NCBI GenBank assembly: GCA_900757655.1
Contig: CAAEOT010000025.1
Span: 13,533-77,532 of the forward strand
Reading direction: 5' to 3'
Length of the DNA: 64,000 nt
From: an uncultured Oscillospiraceae bacterium
GTDB taxonomy: Bacteria > Bacillota > Clostridia > Oscillospirales > Oscillospiraceae
Made by a program: the position numbers and the translations under genes. Below, in pieces: positions 51,415 through 58,778 of the stretch. Under the pieces are notes generated by a model. That model searched no databases. It had not been told where the DNA came from and saw only the letters and a program-made list of their open reading frames with translations. Every line of letters begins with the position of its first letter. The stretch's first letter is position 1.

Positions 51415-52766
51415 TCTGCGCGCATAAAGCACCATGTACCCGGGAAATCACGCTGCTTGACTTCGACGTGCGCCCGGTCGTGAATGACCATGCGGTCGAG
51501 CAGCTGGGCATAGAACGCTGCGTCCTGTGCCGTGCCGTCGAGCAGAGCTGTCACTTCTGCCTGCAGCGGCCGCATCCGCTCCGGAGAAATCACTGCGTTC
51601 AGAGCTGCCGTCACATCGGCGGCAATGCCGGTGCGATCTAGCGGCAGCAGCGTCCAGACCTGCGCCAGGATGTGCACGGCATCCTCGTTTCGCAGGCTCT
51701 CCCCGGTGCAGCCGCGTGTGCGCCCGGCAGCGTCGGTGTGCGGGCGGCCGTACTTCGCAGCGGCGTAGCAGCGCCAGGACAGAGCTGCACTGCCGTCGCG
51801 CCGTGTCTTGCAGCGGGCAGCGCAGTTTGCGCCGCACACACCGCACCGGAGCTTGCCGGAAAGGGGATAGCGCCGGCTGTGCTTGGGCTGCCCGTCCTGT
51901 GATCGTGCGCGCGCTGCCAGAATATGCCCGGCAGCCTCAAACGTGGCGCGCGGAATGATCGGCGTATGGTGATCGCGCAGGACGACATAGGCTTCCTGCC
52001 CGCGGTTATATTTCTTCTCGTGCGTCAGATAGTCGGGGGTGTAAGTTTTTTTCTGCACCAGATCGCCGCAGTATTTTTCGTTGCGCAGGATGCGCAGAAT
52101 CACGCTGCTCCGCCACGGCCCGCCGCGTGCGGTCGGCACGCCGGCTTCATTGAGTTCGCGCGCAATGGTGTGCGCGCCTTTGCCGTCATTCACAAACTTG
52201 CGGAAGATGTCTCGTACGATCTGCGCGCCCGGCTCGTTGACGATCAGCCCCCCGCCGTGCACGTCATAGCCGAGCAGGTCGCGGCCAAACACAACGCCCT
52301 GTTCCATGCGCCGCTTTTGCCCCCATTTGACGCGCTCGGAGGTGCGGCGGCTCTCCTCCTGCGCGATGGAGGCCAGGATTGTCAGCCGCAGTTCGGCGTC
52401 CCCGTCGAGCGTATAGAGGTTGTCGTTTAGAAACAGCACGCCGACGCCAAGGCGCTTGAGCTCGCGCGTGTAATAGATGCTGTCGAGCGTGTTGCGTGCA
52501 AAGCGGGAGATCTCCTTTGTCACGATCAGGTCGAGCAGCCCCGCATGCGCGCAGACAATCATGCGCTGAAACGCCAGCCGCTTTTTCGTGCTGGTGCCGG
52601 AGAGCCCCTCGTCGGCAAAAATGCCTGCCAGCTCCCAGCCAGGCTGCCGAGCGATGTATTCCCGAAAATAGCGCTGCTGGCTCTCGAAGGAGTTTGCCTG
52701 ATCGTCTCGGTCAGTCGAGACGCGGCAGTAGGCAGCCACGCGCAGCGGTTTACCGGTGGAAATCAT
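51393..52766 (-). CDS. Large serine recombinase
   Basis: 457 residues. The catalytic domain opens with VAAYCRVSTDRDDQ (nucleophile Ser17), then DEGLSGTSTKKRLAFQRM, LIVTKEISRFARNTLD (the conserved arginines) and SIAQEESRRTSERVKWGQKRRM. A Recombinase domain (about 165-265) has GAHTIARELNEAGVPTARGGPW and LRILRNEKYCGDLVQKK. A zinc ribbon follows (LRCGVCGANC, later a C-x-C pair). This is the SpoIVCA/TnpX-like class, and it is the only integrase candidate in the element. ATG 52766 overlaps the small upstream ORF by ATGA. There is no other good site, supporting translational coupling. Confidence 0.93.
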   Translation of the reverse strand: MISTGKPLRVAAYCRVSTDRDDQANSFESQQRYFREYIARQPGWELAGIFADEGLSGTSTKKRLAFQRMIVCAHAGLLDLIVTKEISRFARNTLDSIYYTRELKRLGVGVLFLNDNLYTLDGDAELRLTILASIAQEESRRTSERVKWGQKRRMEQGVVFGRDLLGYDVHGGGLIVNEPGAQIVRDIFRKFVNDGKGAHTIARELNEAGVPTARGGPWRSSVILRILRNEKYCGDLVQKKTYTPDYLTHEKKYNRGQEAYVVLRDHHTPIIPRATFEAAGHILAARARSQDGQPKHSRRYPLSGKLRCGVCGANCAARCKTRRDGSAALSWRCYAAAKYGRPHTDAAGRTRGCTGESLRNEDAVHILAQVWTLLPLDRTGIAADVTAALNAVISPERMRPLQAEVTALLDGTAQDAAFYAQLLDRMVIHDRAHVEVKQRDFPGTWCFMRAETAAPPN

Positions 52767-52942
52767 GGCAGCGGCTGGACGAGCAGGGCAGAGCAGCGGC
52801 GGTATTCCGCGTCCGTCAGCAGGCCACGCGCCCGCAGCGCTGCAAGTACCGCATGCTCGATCTGCGGCATGCAGATATTGGCTGCTTTCCGCAGCGCCGT
52901 TTCGTCTGGCTGTTGGGTGCAGATCCAAATTCGTGGTTGCAT
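52763..52942 (-). CDS. Small ORF coupled to the recombinase
   Basis: 59 residues: an N-terminal stretch MQPRIWICTQQPDETALRKA, then a helical segment ANICMPQIEHAVLAALRARGLLTDAEYRRC. GGGAGG precedes the ATG by 7 bases. The stop overlaps the recombinase start (ATGA). It belongs to no family I recognise. Its size, place and coupling suggest an accessory factor of recombination, for example a directionality factor, but this is inference only. Confidence 0.62.
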   Translation of the reverse strand: MQPRIWICTQQPDETALRKAANICMPQIEHAVLAALRARGLLTDAEYRRCSALLVQPLP

Positions 52943-52961
52943 TGCAGCACCTCCCGGCGAA

Positions 52962-52969
52962 AGTGTATG
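52962..52969 (-). promoter_or_regulatory. Sigma-E-like -10 near the recombinase operon
   Basis: Minus strand CATACACT, full match to CATACAHT and the same octamer as at the Cys-rich gene. No matching -35 is seen, and transcription would begin almost at the Shine-Dalgarno, so it is uncertain. Confidence 0.3.
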
Positions 52970-53021
52970 CGCGGCAGGAGGCGCGCGAGAACAGAAACGG
53001 AACATTTTCGCCGCACCGGCA

Positions 53022-53029
53022 GGGACTGA
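53022..53029 (+). other. Right att core (attR-like)
   Basis: GGGACTGA marks where CotJC homology resumes (GGG-ACT-GAG-GAA reads G-T-E-E). TTTCGCCGC at 53006-53014 lies just outside and is complementary, with one mismatch, to the arm at 48437-48445. Confidence 0.7.
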
Positions 53030-53438
53030 GGAACTGGGGCACCTCGAGATGGTCGGCACGATCGTCTATCAGCTCACGCGCAGCATGACACCGGAGCAGA
53101 TCAAGCAATCCGGCTATGACACGTATTTCGTCGATCATACGGCGGGGGTGTTTCCGCAGTTTGCGTCCGGCACACCGTGGACGGCAGCGACGATCGGTGT
53201 GACGGGTGACGTGATCGCGGATCTGTCGGAGGATATGTCGGCCGAGCAGAAGGCCCGCAAGACCTATGACAACATCCTGCGCTTGTGCGATGACCCGGAT
53301 GTGACAGACGTTATCCGCTTCCTGCGCGAGCGTGAGGTCGTGCACTACCAGCGCTTCGGCGAGGCGCTGCGCCTGGCGACGGAGAAGATGGATCAGAAGA
53401 ATGTCTATATGACTAATCCCGCGTTCGACCGCACCTGA
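53022..53438 (+). pseudogene. cotJC: cotJC, 3' part
   Basis: 138 codons with no start codon of their own. GTEELGHLEMVGTIVYQL and AGVFPQFASGTPWTAA, ending in ALRLATEKMDQKNVYMTNPAFDRT, are the C-terminal CotJC (Mn-catalase-like) domain. Joined to the 62 codons before 48430 the total is about 200 residues, near the family's usual length. No frameshift or stop has accumulated, so selection has kept it intact. Confidence 0.92.
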
Positions 53439-53462
53439 TTCAGGCGCGTATCAGAAAGAGGG

Positions 53463-53492
53463 GCAGGGCCCGGTGTATTTGCCGGGCCCTGC
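53463..53492 (+). terminator. GC hairpin after cotJC
   Basis: GCAGGGCCCGG (53463-53473) pairs with CCGGGCCCTGC (53482-53492). There is no T run on the plus strand, so termination is uncertain. Confidence 0.4.
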
Positions 53493-53504
53493 CGCATTGC
53501 GCGC

Positions 53505-53536
53505 AAAAAACAGCAGACACCCGAAGGTGTCTGCTG
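53505..53536 (-). terminator. Terminator of the SLH protein gene
   Basis: CAGCAGACACC (53511-53521) pairs with GGTGTCTGCTG (53526-53536), followed on the minus strand by TTTTTT. Confidence 0.9.
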
Positions 53537-53554
53537 CAGATCGATCAGATCAAA

Positions 53555-54733
53555 TTACTTGATCACAGTCCAGCGCTCGGTGACCGGGTGCTTGATGTTC
53601 TGGAAGAAGTCGCCCTTAAGATCCTTCAGGGTGTTGAAGTTGACGTCCAGCGTGTAGTCGTGGCTGTTGGTCGCTTCCTGAACAGCGGCGTAATACCAAG
53701 CAGAGGTGTCCATGTTGTCGGGCCAGGTCTTCATCTGGTCAGCGACAGCGCCGAAGCTGGTGGTGCCATCGCCAGGCAGACGGCCGATCAGCTTGTTGAC
53801 GATCGTGATCGCCTGAGCACGGGTCAGAGAATCCTTCGGTCCGAAGGTGTTGTCGCCCTTGCCCTCGAGGATGCCCATGGCGTACAGCAGGCTGATGTAC
53901 TTATCAGCGAAGTTGCCGTTGAGGTCCTTGAAGATATAGCCGGTGATGGGCTGGTTGACCTCGATCTTGAACAGCTGCGCGATCATAGTCGCGAACTGCT
54001 CGCGGGTGATCACGGTGTCCGGAGCAAATTTGCCGTCGCCGATGCCGACCATAACGCCGGCCTTGGTCATCATGGTGATGGCCTCGTATGCCCAGTGGGT
54101 CTTGCTGACGTCGACGAAGGTCTTGCCGTTCTTCTTCGCGTTCTCTGCCTTCGCTTCATCGGTCATGAGCGTGTAGATGATCTGAGCAGCCTGAGCACGG
54201 GTGAGCGTGTCGTTCGGGCCGACGTAGCCGTTGTCATAGCCGGCGATATACGCATCATGGTCCGTGTCCTTCAGACCGATGCGGAATGCCGGGTAAACGG
54301 TCACGACATCAAGATCCGGCAGCTTGCCAACGGAGAGCTGCGGGGCGGACTTATACTGCATGCCGGTGGACGCCTGCGTCCAGGTAGCGGACAGGCTGTA
54401 AGCGTTGAGACGATCCTTCTTGGCGAAGACCGCGACACCATAGGTGGCGGCGGCAGTCGCAACGATCTCGTCCTTGTTCTGGTTGTAGAGGACGACCTGA
54501 GCACCGGTTGCGAGGGTGCCCCACGGGGTCTTCACGACGACCAGATAGTTGGGCAGCTTAGCAAAGGCATCGCCGATGATGCCAGCGGTTTCCGGAGAGA
54601 TTTCCTCGGCAGAAGCAGGGACAGTCTCTTCCGCTGCGACATCTTCATCGGCTGCAAAAGCCATGACCGACAGCATGCTGAAAATCATGACCGCAGCGAG
54701 AAGCACGCAGAGCAGTTTGCGGGACTTTTTCAT
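53555..54733 (-). CDS. S-layer homology (SLH) domain surface protein
   Basis: 392 residues. The signal peptide (MKKSRKLLCVLLAAVMIFSMLSVMAFA) is followed by a small beta domain (about 60-155) and three SLH repeats: YIAGYDNGYVGPNDTLTRAQAAQIIYTL, VMVGIGDGKFAPDTVITREQFATMIAQL, and GILEGKGDNTFGPKDSLTRAQAITIVNKL. SLH domains bind pyruvylated secondary wall polymer. It has a promoter, a hairpin-bearing leader and a terminator of its own, so it is monocistronic. AAAGGAGTG precedes ATG 54733. Confidence 0.93.
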   Translation of the reverse strand: MKKSRKLLCVLLAAVMIFSMLSVMAFAADEDVAAEETVPASAEEISPETAGIIGDAFAKLPNYLVVVKTPWGTLATGAQVVLYNQNKDEIVATAAATYGVAVFAKKDRLNAYSLSATWTQASTGMQYKSAPQLSVGKLPDLDVVTVYPAFRIGLKDTDHDAYIAGYDNGYVGPNDTLTRAQAAQIIYTLMTDEAKAENAKKNGKTFVDVSKTHWAYEAITMMTKAGVMVGIGDGKFAPDTVITREQFATMIAQLFKIEVNQPITGYIFKDLNGNFADKYISLLYAMGILEGKGDNTFGPKDSLTRAQAITIVNKLIGRLPGDGTTSFGAVADQMKTWPDNMDTSAWYYAAVQEATNSHDYTLDVNFNTLKDLKGDFFQNIKHPVTERWTVIK

Positions 54734-54757
54734 TGATTCCACTCCTTTGATAAATGT

Positions 54758-54816
54758 GCATAAGTGCTGTTGTGCCGGATGTCGGGTAACACATGCCGAC
54801 CCACGTACACTTATGC
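54758..54816 (-). promoter_or_regulatory. 5' leader hairpin of the SLH mRNA
   Basis: GCATAAGTG (54758-54766) pairs with CACTTATGC (54808-54816), with an inner GTCGG/CCGAC stem (54788-54800 area). It starts within 5 bases of the expected transcript start, the position of stabilising 5' stem-loops. Confidence 0.45.
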
Positions 54817-54820
54817 GTTT

Positions 54821-54849
54821 AGTATACACTGCGCCCCCTGAAAAGTCAA
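54821..54849 (-). promoter_or_regulatory. Promoter of the SLH protein gene
   Basis: On the minus strand TTGACT (54849-54844), 17-base spacer, TATACT (54826-54821). Confidence 0.8.
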
Positions 54850-54998
54850 GCTATGGAAACCGTGCGCGCAAAGCCCGCTGGCGCAAAGATTTGAGAAAAC
54901 GGCGGTGGTTTTCCACACATTTGCCCGAAAAAGTCCCGAAAATGGCCGCAAAAAAGATGAATCACGACTTGCTTGTTGTTTTTTAATAACTTGGTCAG

Positions 54999-55020
54999 TT
55001 AATAGTCGAGCGTCTATTAA
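54999..55020. promoter_or_regulatory. Perfect inverted repeat upstream of cysK, possible operator
   Basis: TTAATAG-8 bases-CTATTAA. It lies 37 bases before the -35 of the cysK promoter in an AT-rich stretch, with no T run and no gene to terminate, so regulator binding is more likely than termination. Confidence 0.4.
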
Positions 55021-55056
55021 CGAATTTTTCGCGGGAAAAGAAAATGAAATTCCCTA

Positions 55057-55085
55057 TTGACACACTGGGAAAAACGCGATATAAT
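55057..55085 (+). promoter_or_regulatory. Consensus sigma-A promoter of cysK
   Basis: Perfect TTGACA (55057-55062), 17-base spacer, perfect TATAAT (55080-55085). TTCCC (55050-55054) and GGGAA flank the -35 as an inverted repeat. A 170-base leader of no recognised class precedes the gene. Confidence 0.85.
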
Positions 55086-55260
55086 CCTATTAACCTATAG
55101 AGAACGTAGGCGATGAAAAATGCAAAACCGCATTTCCGGACGCCTGTGTATCTGCTGGCACTGTTGTACCGGTTGACGCGCAGAGAGCATACAACCAGCG
55201 AGACATGAAACATACGCACATACATATTAAAATTATGACACTTAAATGGAGGAACATCTC

Positions 55261-56193
55261 ATGAGCAAGATTTATACATCCGCTGACCAGCTGATCGGAA
55301 AAACGCCCCTTCTGGAGCTGACGCATATTGAAAAAGAGCAGCAGCTCGAGGCTCGCATTCTGGCAAAGCTCGAGTACTTCAATCCGGCTGGCTCCGTGAA
55401 AGACCGCGTGGCTCTGGCCATGATCCAGGATGCGGAGCAGCGCGGTGCGCTCAAGCCGAACTCCGTGATCATTGAGCCCACGTCCGGCAACACCGGCATT
55501 GGCCTGGCGTCCGTCGCCGCGGCCAGAGGTTACCGCATCATTATTGTCATGCCGGAGACCATGAGCGTGGAGCGCCGACAGATCATGAAGGCCTATGGCG
55601 CGGAGCTCGTCCTCACGGACGACGCGCAGGGCATGAAGGGGGCCATCGCGAAGGCCAACGAGCTGGCCGCGCAGATCCCCGACAGCTTTGTCCCCGGCCA
55701 GTTTGTCAACCCGGCCAACCCGGCAATCCACCGCTCGACGACCGGCCCGGAGATCTGGGAGGATACGGACGGCAATGTGGACATCTTTGTTGCGGGCGTC
55801 GGCACCGGCGGCACTGTGACGGGTGTCGGCGAGTACCTGAAGTCCCAGTGCCCGAAGGTCAAGGTCGTGGCCGTGGAGCCGGCGACCTCTCCGGTCCTGA
55901 GCGAGGGCCACGCCGGCCCGCATAAGATCCAGGGCATCGGCGCGGGCTTTGTGCCGGATGTGCTCAACACAAAGGTCTATGATGAAATCATCCCGGTCAG
56001 CAACGAGGACGCGTTTGCGACCGGCCGCCTGATCGGCCACAAGGAAGGCGTGCTGGTCGGCATTTCCTCCGGCGCTGCCGTCTGGGCGGCAATTGAGCTG
56101 GCCAAGCACCCGGAGAACAAGGGTAAGACCATCGTCGTGCTTCTTCCGGACACCGGCGACCGCTATCTGTCGACGCCGCTGTTTGCAGACTGA
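55261..56193 (+). CDS. cysK: Cysteine synthase A (O-acetylserine sulfhydrylase)
   Basis: 310 residues. The PLP lysine is in FNPAGSVKDRVA (residue 41 region), the phosphate cup is EPTSGNTGIGLA and the second glycine loop is GVGTGGTVTGVGEYL; the C-terminal LVGISSGAAVWAA carries the PLP-ring serine. It makes cysteine from O-acetylserine and sulfide. It appears monocistronic, with a weak hairpin (56230-56253) after the stop. Confidence 0.95.
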   Translation: MSKIYTSADQLIGKTPLLELTHIEKEQQLEARILAKLEYFNPAGSVKDRVALAMIQDAEQRGALKPNSVIIEPTSGNTGIGLASVAAARGYRIIIVMPETMSVERRQIMKAYGAELVLTDDAQGMKGAIAKANELAAQIPDSFVPGQFVNPANPAIHRSTTGPEIWEDTDGNVDIFVAGVGTGGTVTGVGEYLKSQCPKVKVVAVEPATSPVLSEGHAGPHKIQGIGAGFVPDVLNTKVYDEIIPVSNEDAFATGRLIGHKEGVLVGISSGAAVWAAIELAKHPENKGKTIVVLLPDTGDRYLSTPLFAD

Positions 56194-56229
56194 GTGCAGG
56201 CAGGCGTTCGTTCTTCTTTCACATGCAGC

Positions 56230-56253
56230 GGGAGACACCATTGGGTGTCTCCC
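56230..56253 (+). terminator. Hairpin after cysK
   Basis: GGGAGACACC (56230-56239) pairs with GGTGTCTCCC (56244-56253). The downstream GTTGTG is only weakly T-rich. Confidence 0.5.
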
Positions 56254-56254
56254 G

Positions 56255-56625
56255 TTGTGCGTCCCGCAGCTGCGCATGGCCAGACCGCAGAACATATCGT
56301 CGGCCATCCGCGGCGGCTCGGTCTCGATTCGGTCGCACATGCGGATGTCGGCCACATAGTCGCCCTGCAGGCGCATCGTCGCTTCTTTTTCCACCATCTT
56401 CAGATGGCTGCAGAAGAATTCGCGCCTTCTTTCCTCATTCTGGCAGACACTGATGCAGGCGAGGAATGCGCTGATGGCGCCGGCGTTGGCATATCAGCGC
56501 CGATGCGCGCCACCAGCCTTGGCGGTCTCGGTTTTTTCAGGCCGGTCACGAGCTCGTCGCCGATTTCCGGGTGCTCCGTGAGCAGGTCACCGAAATGTCC
56601 AGCCGTGCACGCGTGATTTTTGGCG
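56255..56625 (-). pseudogene. Frameshifted remnant of an unrecognised protein gene
   Basis: Two minus-strand stretches read like one protein. The 5' part gives HFGDLLTEHPEIGDELVTGLKK. After an AAAAAAC tract at about 56550, a shifted frame gives TETAKAGGAHRR, an in-frame TGA, then YANAGAISAFLACISVCQNEERRREFFCSHLKM and on to RMADDMFCGLAMRSCG. A frameshift plus a stop mean no intact product. I do not recognise the family. The rest of the 520-base gap holds only the cysK hairpin and the region before proB. Confidence 0.4.
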
Positions 56626-56713
56626 GTTCTTTTGCGCAGCAAAGACAAAAAGGGATGCAATTTTGCGCCGGATGCGCTATAATAAATGCAGTTATTCAGC
56701 AAGAGGGATCATT

Positions 56714-57496
56714 ATGCGAATCGTTATCAAAGTCGGAACTTCCACACTGGCGCACGCGACCGGGCGGCTGAACATTCAGCGTATGGAGCGGCTGTGCAAA
56801 GTACTCAGTGATCTGAAAAATGCGGGTCATGAGATCATTCTCGTCTCTTCTGGCGCCATCGGTATGGGCGTCGGCAAGCTCAACCTGCCCGGGCGCCCGG
56901 CGGATATGCCTGGCAAGCAGGCGGCCGCCGCCGTCGGCCAGTGCGAGCTGATGTATTTTTATGATAAGCTCTTCGCGGAGTATAATCATATCGTGGCGCA
57001 GCTGCTGCTGACCGGCGAGGACATCCGCAGCGAGCAGCGCAGCCGCAATGTGCGCAATACGCTCTCGCGCCTGTTGGAGCTGGGAGCACTGCCGGTTATC
57101 AACGAAAATGACGCTGTGGCGACGGATGAGATCGGCGTGGACAACACCATCGGTGAGAACGACAGCCTCTCGGCCATCGTGGCCGCCGCCATCGGTGCGG
57201 ATCTGCTGATCCTGCTCTCGGACATTGACGGCCTGTATGACAGCGATCCGCACAAGAATCCGGACGCGCATCTCATCGAGACGGTGCCGGTCATTGATGC
57301 GCATATTCTCTCACTCGCCGGGGATAAGGGCTCCGCGCTCGCCACCGGCGGCATGGTCACGAAGCTGCACGCTGCGCAGATCGCAACGGCGGCCGGCTGC
57401 GAGATGGTCATTGCCAACGGCGAAAAGCCTGAGGTCCTCTATGACATCGTGGACGGTAGACGCGCAGGCACCCGATTCCTGATACCACATTCCTGA
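56714..57496 (+). CDS. proB: Glutamate 5-kinase
   Basis: 260 residues. The amino-acid kinase fold is shown by IVIKVGTSTLA, EIILVSSGAIGMGVGKL, LPVINENDAVATDEIG near residue 135, and LLSDIDGLYDSDP. No PUA domain is attached, as in many Firmicutes (E. coli ProB has one). It phosphorylates glutamate for proline synthesis. A TATAAT at 56678-56683 with a weak -35 may be the promoter. proA starts 12 bases downstream. Confidence 0.95.
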   Translation: MRIVIKVGTSTLAHATGRLNIQRMERLCKVLSDLKNAGHEIILVSSGAIGMGVGKLNLPGRPADMPGKQAAAAVGQCELMYFYDKLFAEYNHIVAQLLLTGEDIRSEQRSRNVRNTLSRLLELGALPVINENDAVATDEIGVDNTIGENDSLSAIVAAAIGADLLILLSDIDGLYDSDPHKNPDAHLIETVPVIDAHILSLAGDKGSALATGGMVTKLHAAQIATAAGCEMVIANGEKPEVLYDIVDGRRAGTRFLIPHS

Positions 57497-57508
57497 GGAG
57501 GGACTACT

Positions 57509-58765
57509 ATGACGACTATGGACATTCTCAAGCGGACGAAGTCCGCATGGCCCAGCATCTGCAATGCTGCTGCCGAGGACAAAAACCGCATCCTGTCCGC
57601 CATGGCCGACAGTCTGCAGGCGGAGTGCGATGCCATTCTGCGCTGCAATGCCGAGGACATGGACGCTGCACGCGGCCATATCTCGGACGTAATGCTCGAC
57701 CGGCTCTATCTGGACCGGGGCCGCATCGACGCCATGGCCGACGGTATCCGTGCGACCGTGGCGCTGCCGGATCATACGGGGCGCATCCTCGCGCAGATCG
57801 ACCACCCCAATGGCATGAAGATCTACAAAAAACAGGTGCCGCTCGGTTTGGTCGCGATCATCTATGAGAGCCGCCCGAACGTCACGTCCGACGCGGCCGC
57901 GCTCGCCATCAAGAGCGGCAACGTCTGCATGCTCCGCAGCGGCAAGGAGGCCTTCCACACGGCGAAGGCCATCGTGGCCGCGCTCAAGCAGGGCATCGCG
58001 TCCGTGGGCGGCGATCCGGACATCGTCAACATCGTCGAGGATACCAGCCACCAGAGCGCCACGGAGATCATGCAGGCCAAGGGCCTCGTCGACCTGCTCA
58101 TCCCGCGCGGCGGGGCAGGGCTCATCCGTGCCTGTGTGCAGAATGCCACCGTTCCCTGCATCGAGACCGGCACCGGCATCTGCCATGTCTATGTGGACGA
58201 ATATGCCGATCTCGACAAGGCTGTGCGCATCATTGAAAACGCCAAGACCAGCCGCCCCTCGGTCTGCAATGCTGAGGAGGTCTGCCTTGTGCATCGGGCG
58301 GTCGCGGCCGCGTTTCTGCCCATGCTCAAGAAGGTGCTGGTCGACGACCGCGCGGCGAAGGGCCTCACGCCGGTCGAGCTGCGGCTCGACGCGGCAGCGG
58401 CACAGATTATCGACGGCACACCCGCATCCGACAAGGACTTTGACACGGAGTATCTGGACTATATCCTCGCCGTCGGCGTGGTCGACAGTCTGGACGCCGC
58501 TATCGCGCACGTGCTTGCACACTCGACGCACCATAGCGATGCCATCGTAACCGAGGACGCCGCGAGTGCCGAGCGCTTCATCAATGGCACGGACAGCGCG
58601 GCGACGTATGTCAATGTTTCTACTCGCTTTACCGACGGCGGCGAGTTCGGCCTCGGCTGCGAGATGGGCATCTCTACGCAGAAGCTCCACGCCCGCGGCC
58701 CCATGGGGCTCGACGAGCTGAGCACCTATAAATATATTATCCGTGGCGACGGACAGATCCGCTGA
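57509..58765 (+). CDS. proA: Gamma-glutamyl phosphate reductase
   Basis: 418 residues. The ALDH-like fold includes PLGLVAIIYESRPNVTSDAAALAIKSGNVCMLRSG, LIPRGGAGLIRACVQNATVPCIETGTGICHVYVDEYAD near residue 200, and the catalytic cysteine in TSRPSVCNAEEVCLVH near residue 255. It reduces gamma-glutamyl phosphate to the semialdehyde using NADPH. It is the middle gene of a complete proBAC operon, 13 bases before proC. Confidence 0.96.
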   Translation: MTTMDILKRTKSAWPSICNAAAEDKNRILSAMADSLQAECDAILRCNAEDMDAARGHISDVMLDRLYLDRGRIDAMADGIRATVALPDHTGRILAQIDHPNGMKIYKKQVPLGLVAIIYESRPNVTSDAAALAIKSGNVCMLRSGKEAFHTAKAIVAALKQGIASVGGDPDIVNIVEDTSHQSATEIMQAKGLVDLLIPRGGAGLIRACVQNATVPCIETGTGICHVYVDEYADLDKAVRIIENAKTSRPSVCNAEEVCLVHRAVAAAFLPMLKKVLVDDRAAKGLTPVELRLDAAAAQIIDGTPASDKDFDTEYLDYILAVGVVDSLDAAIAHVLAHSTHHSDAIVTEDAASAERFINGTDSAATYVNVSTRFTDGGEFGLGCEMGISTQKLHARGPMGLDELSTYKYIIRGDGQIR

Positions 58766-58778
58766 GGAGGGAAGTGCC

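Larger units (their letters stand above)
48428..53029. mobile_element. Putative excisable intervening element in cotJC, about 4.6 kb
   Basis: The element lies between the two cotJC halves. Its left part holds a sigma-A promoter, lysine riboswitch and a three-gene lysine ABC importer on the plus strand. Its right part holds a small ORF and a large serine recombinase on the minus strand, with the recombinase operon reading inward from the right end. A bidirectional terminator separates the halves. Removing the segment and joining GG-N-AC-N-GA restores CotJC in frame. No phage structural genes are present. By analogy with skin in sigK it may excise in the mother cell, but excision is inferred only. 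Confidence 0.85.

Noticed and set aside
52496..53029. Plus-strand frame that joins cotJC 3' part to sequence opposite the recombinase
   Set aside because: The part before 53022 is antisense to the recombinase operon and has no coat-protein similarity; only the part from 53022 is CotJC.
52767..53345. N-terminal extension of the recombinase frame upstream of 52766
   Set aside because: It reads antisense through the cotJC 3' part and the small ORF; the conserved catalytic domain begins at 52766.
55086..55260. SAM or other riboswitch in the cysK leader
   Set aside because: No S-box or other conserved aptamer blocks were seen and there is no terminator before the gene.
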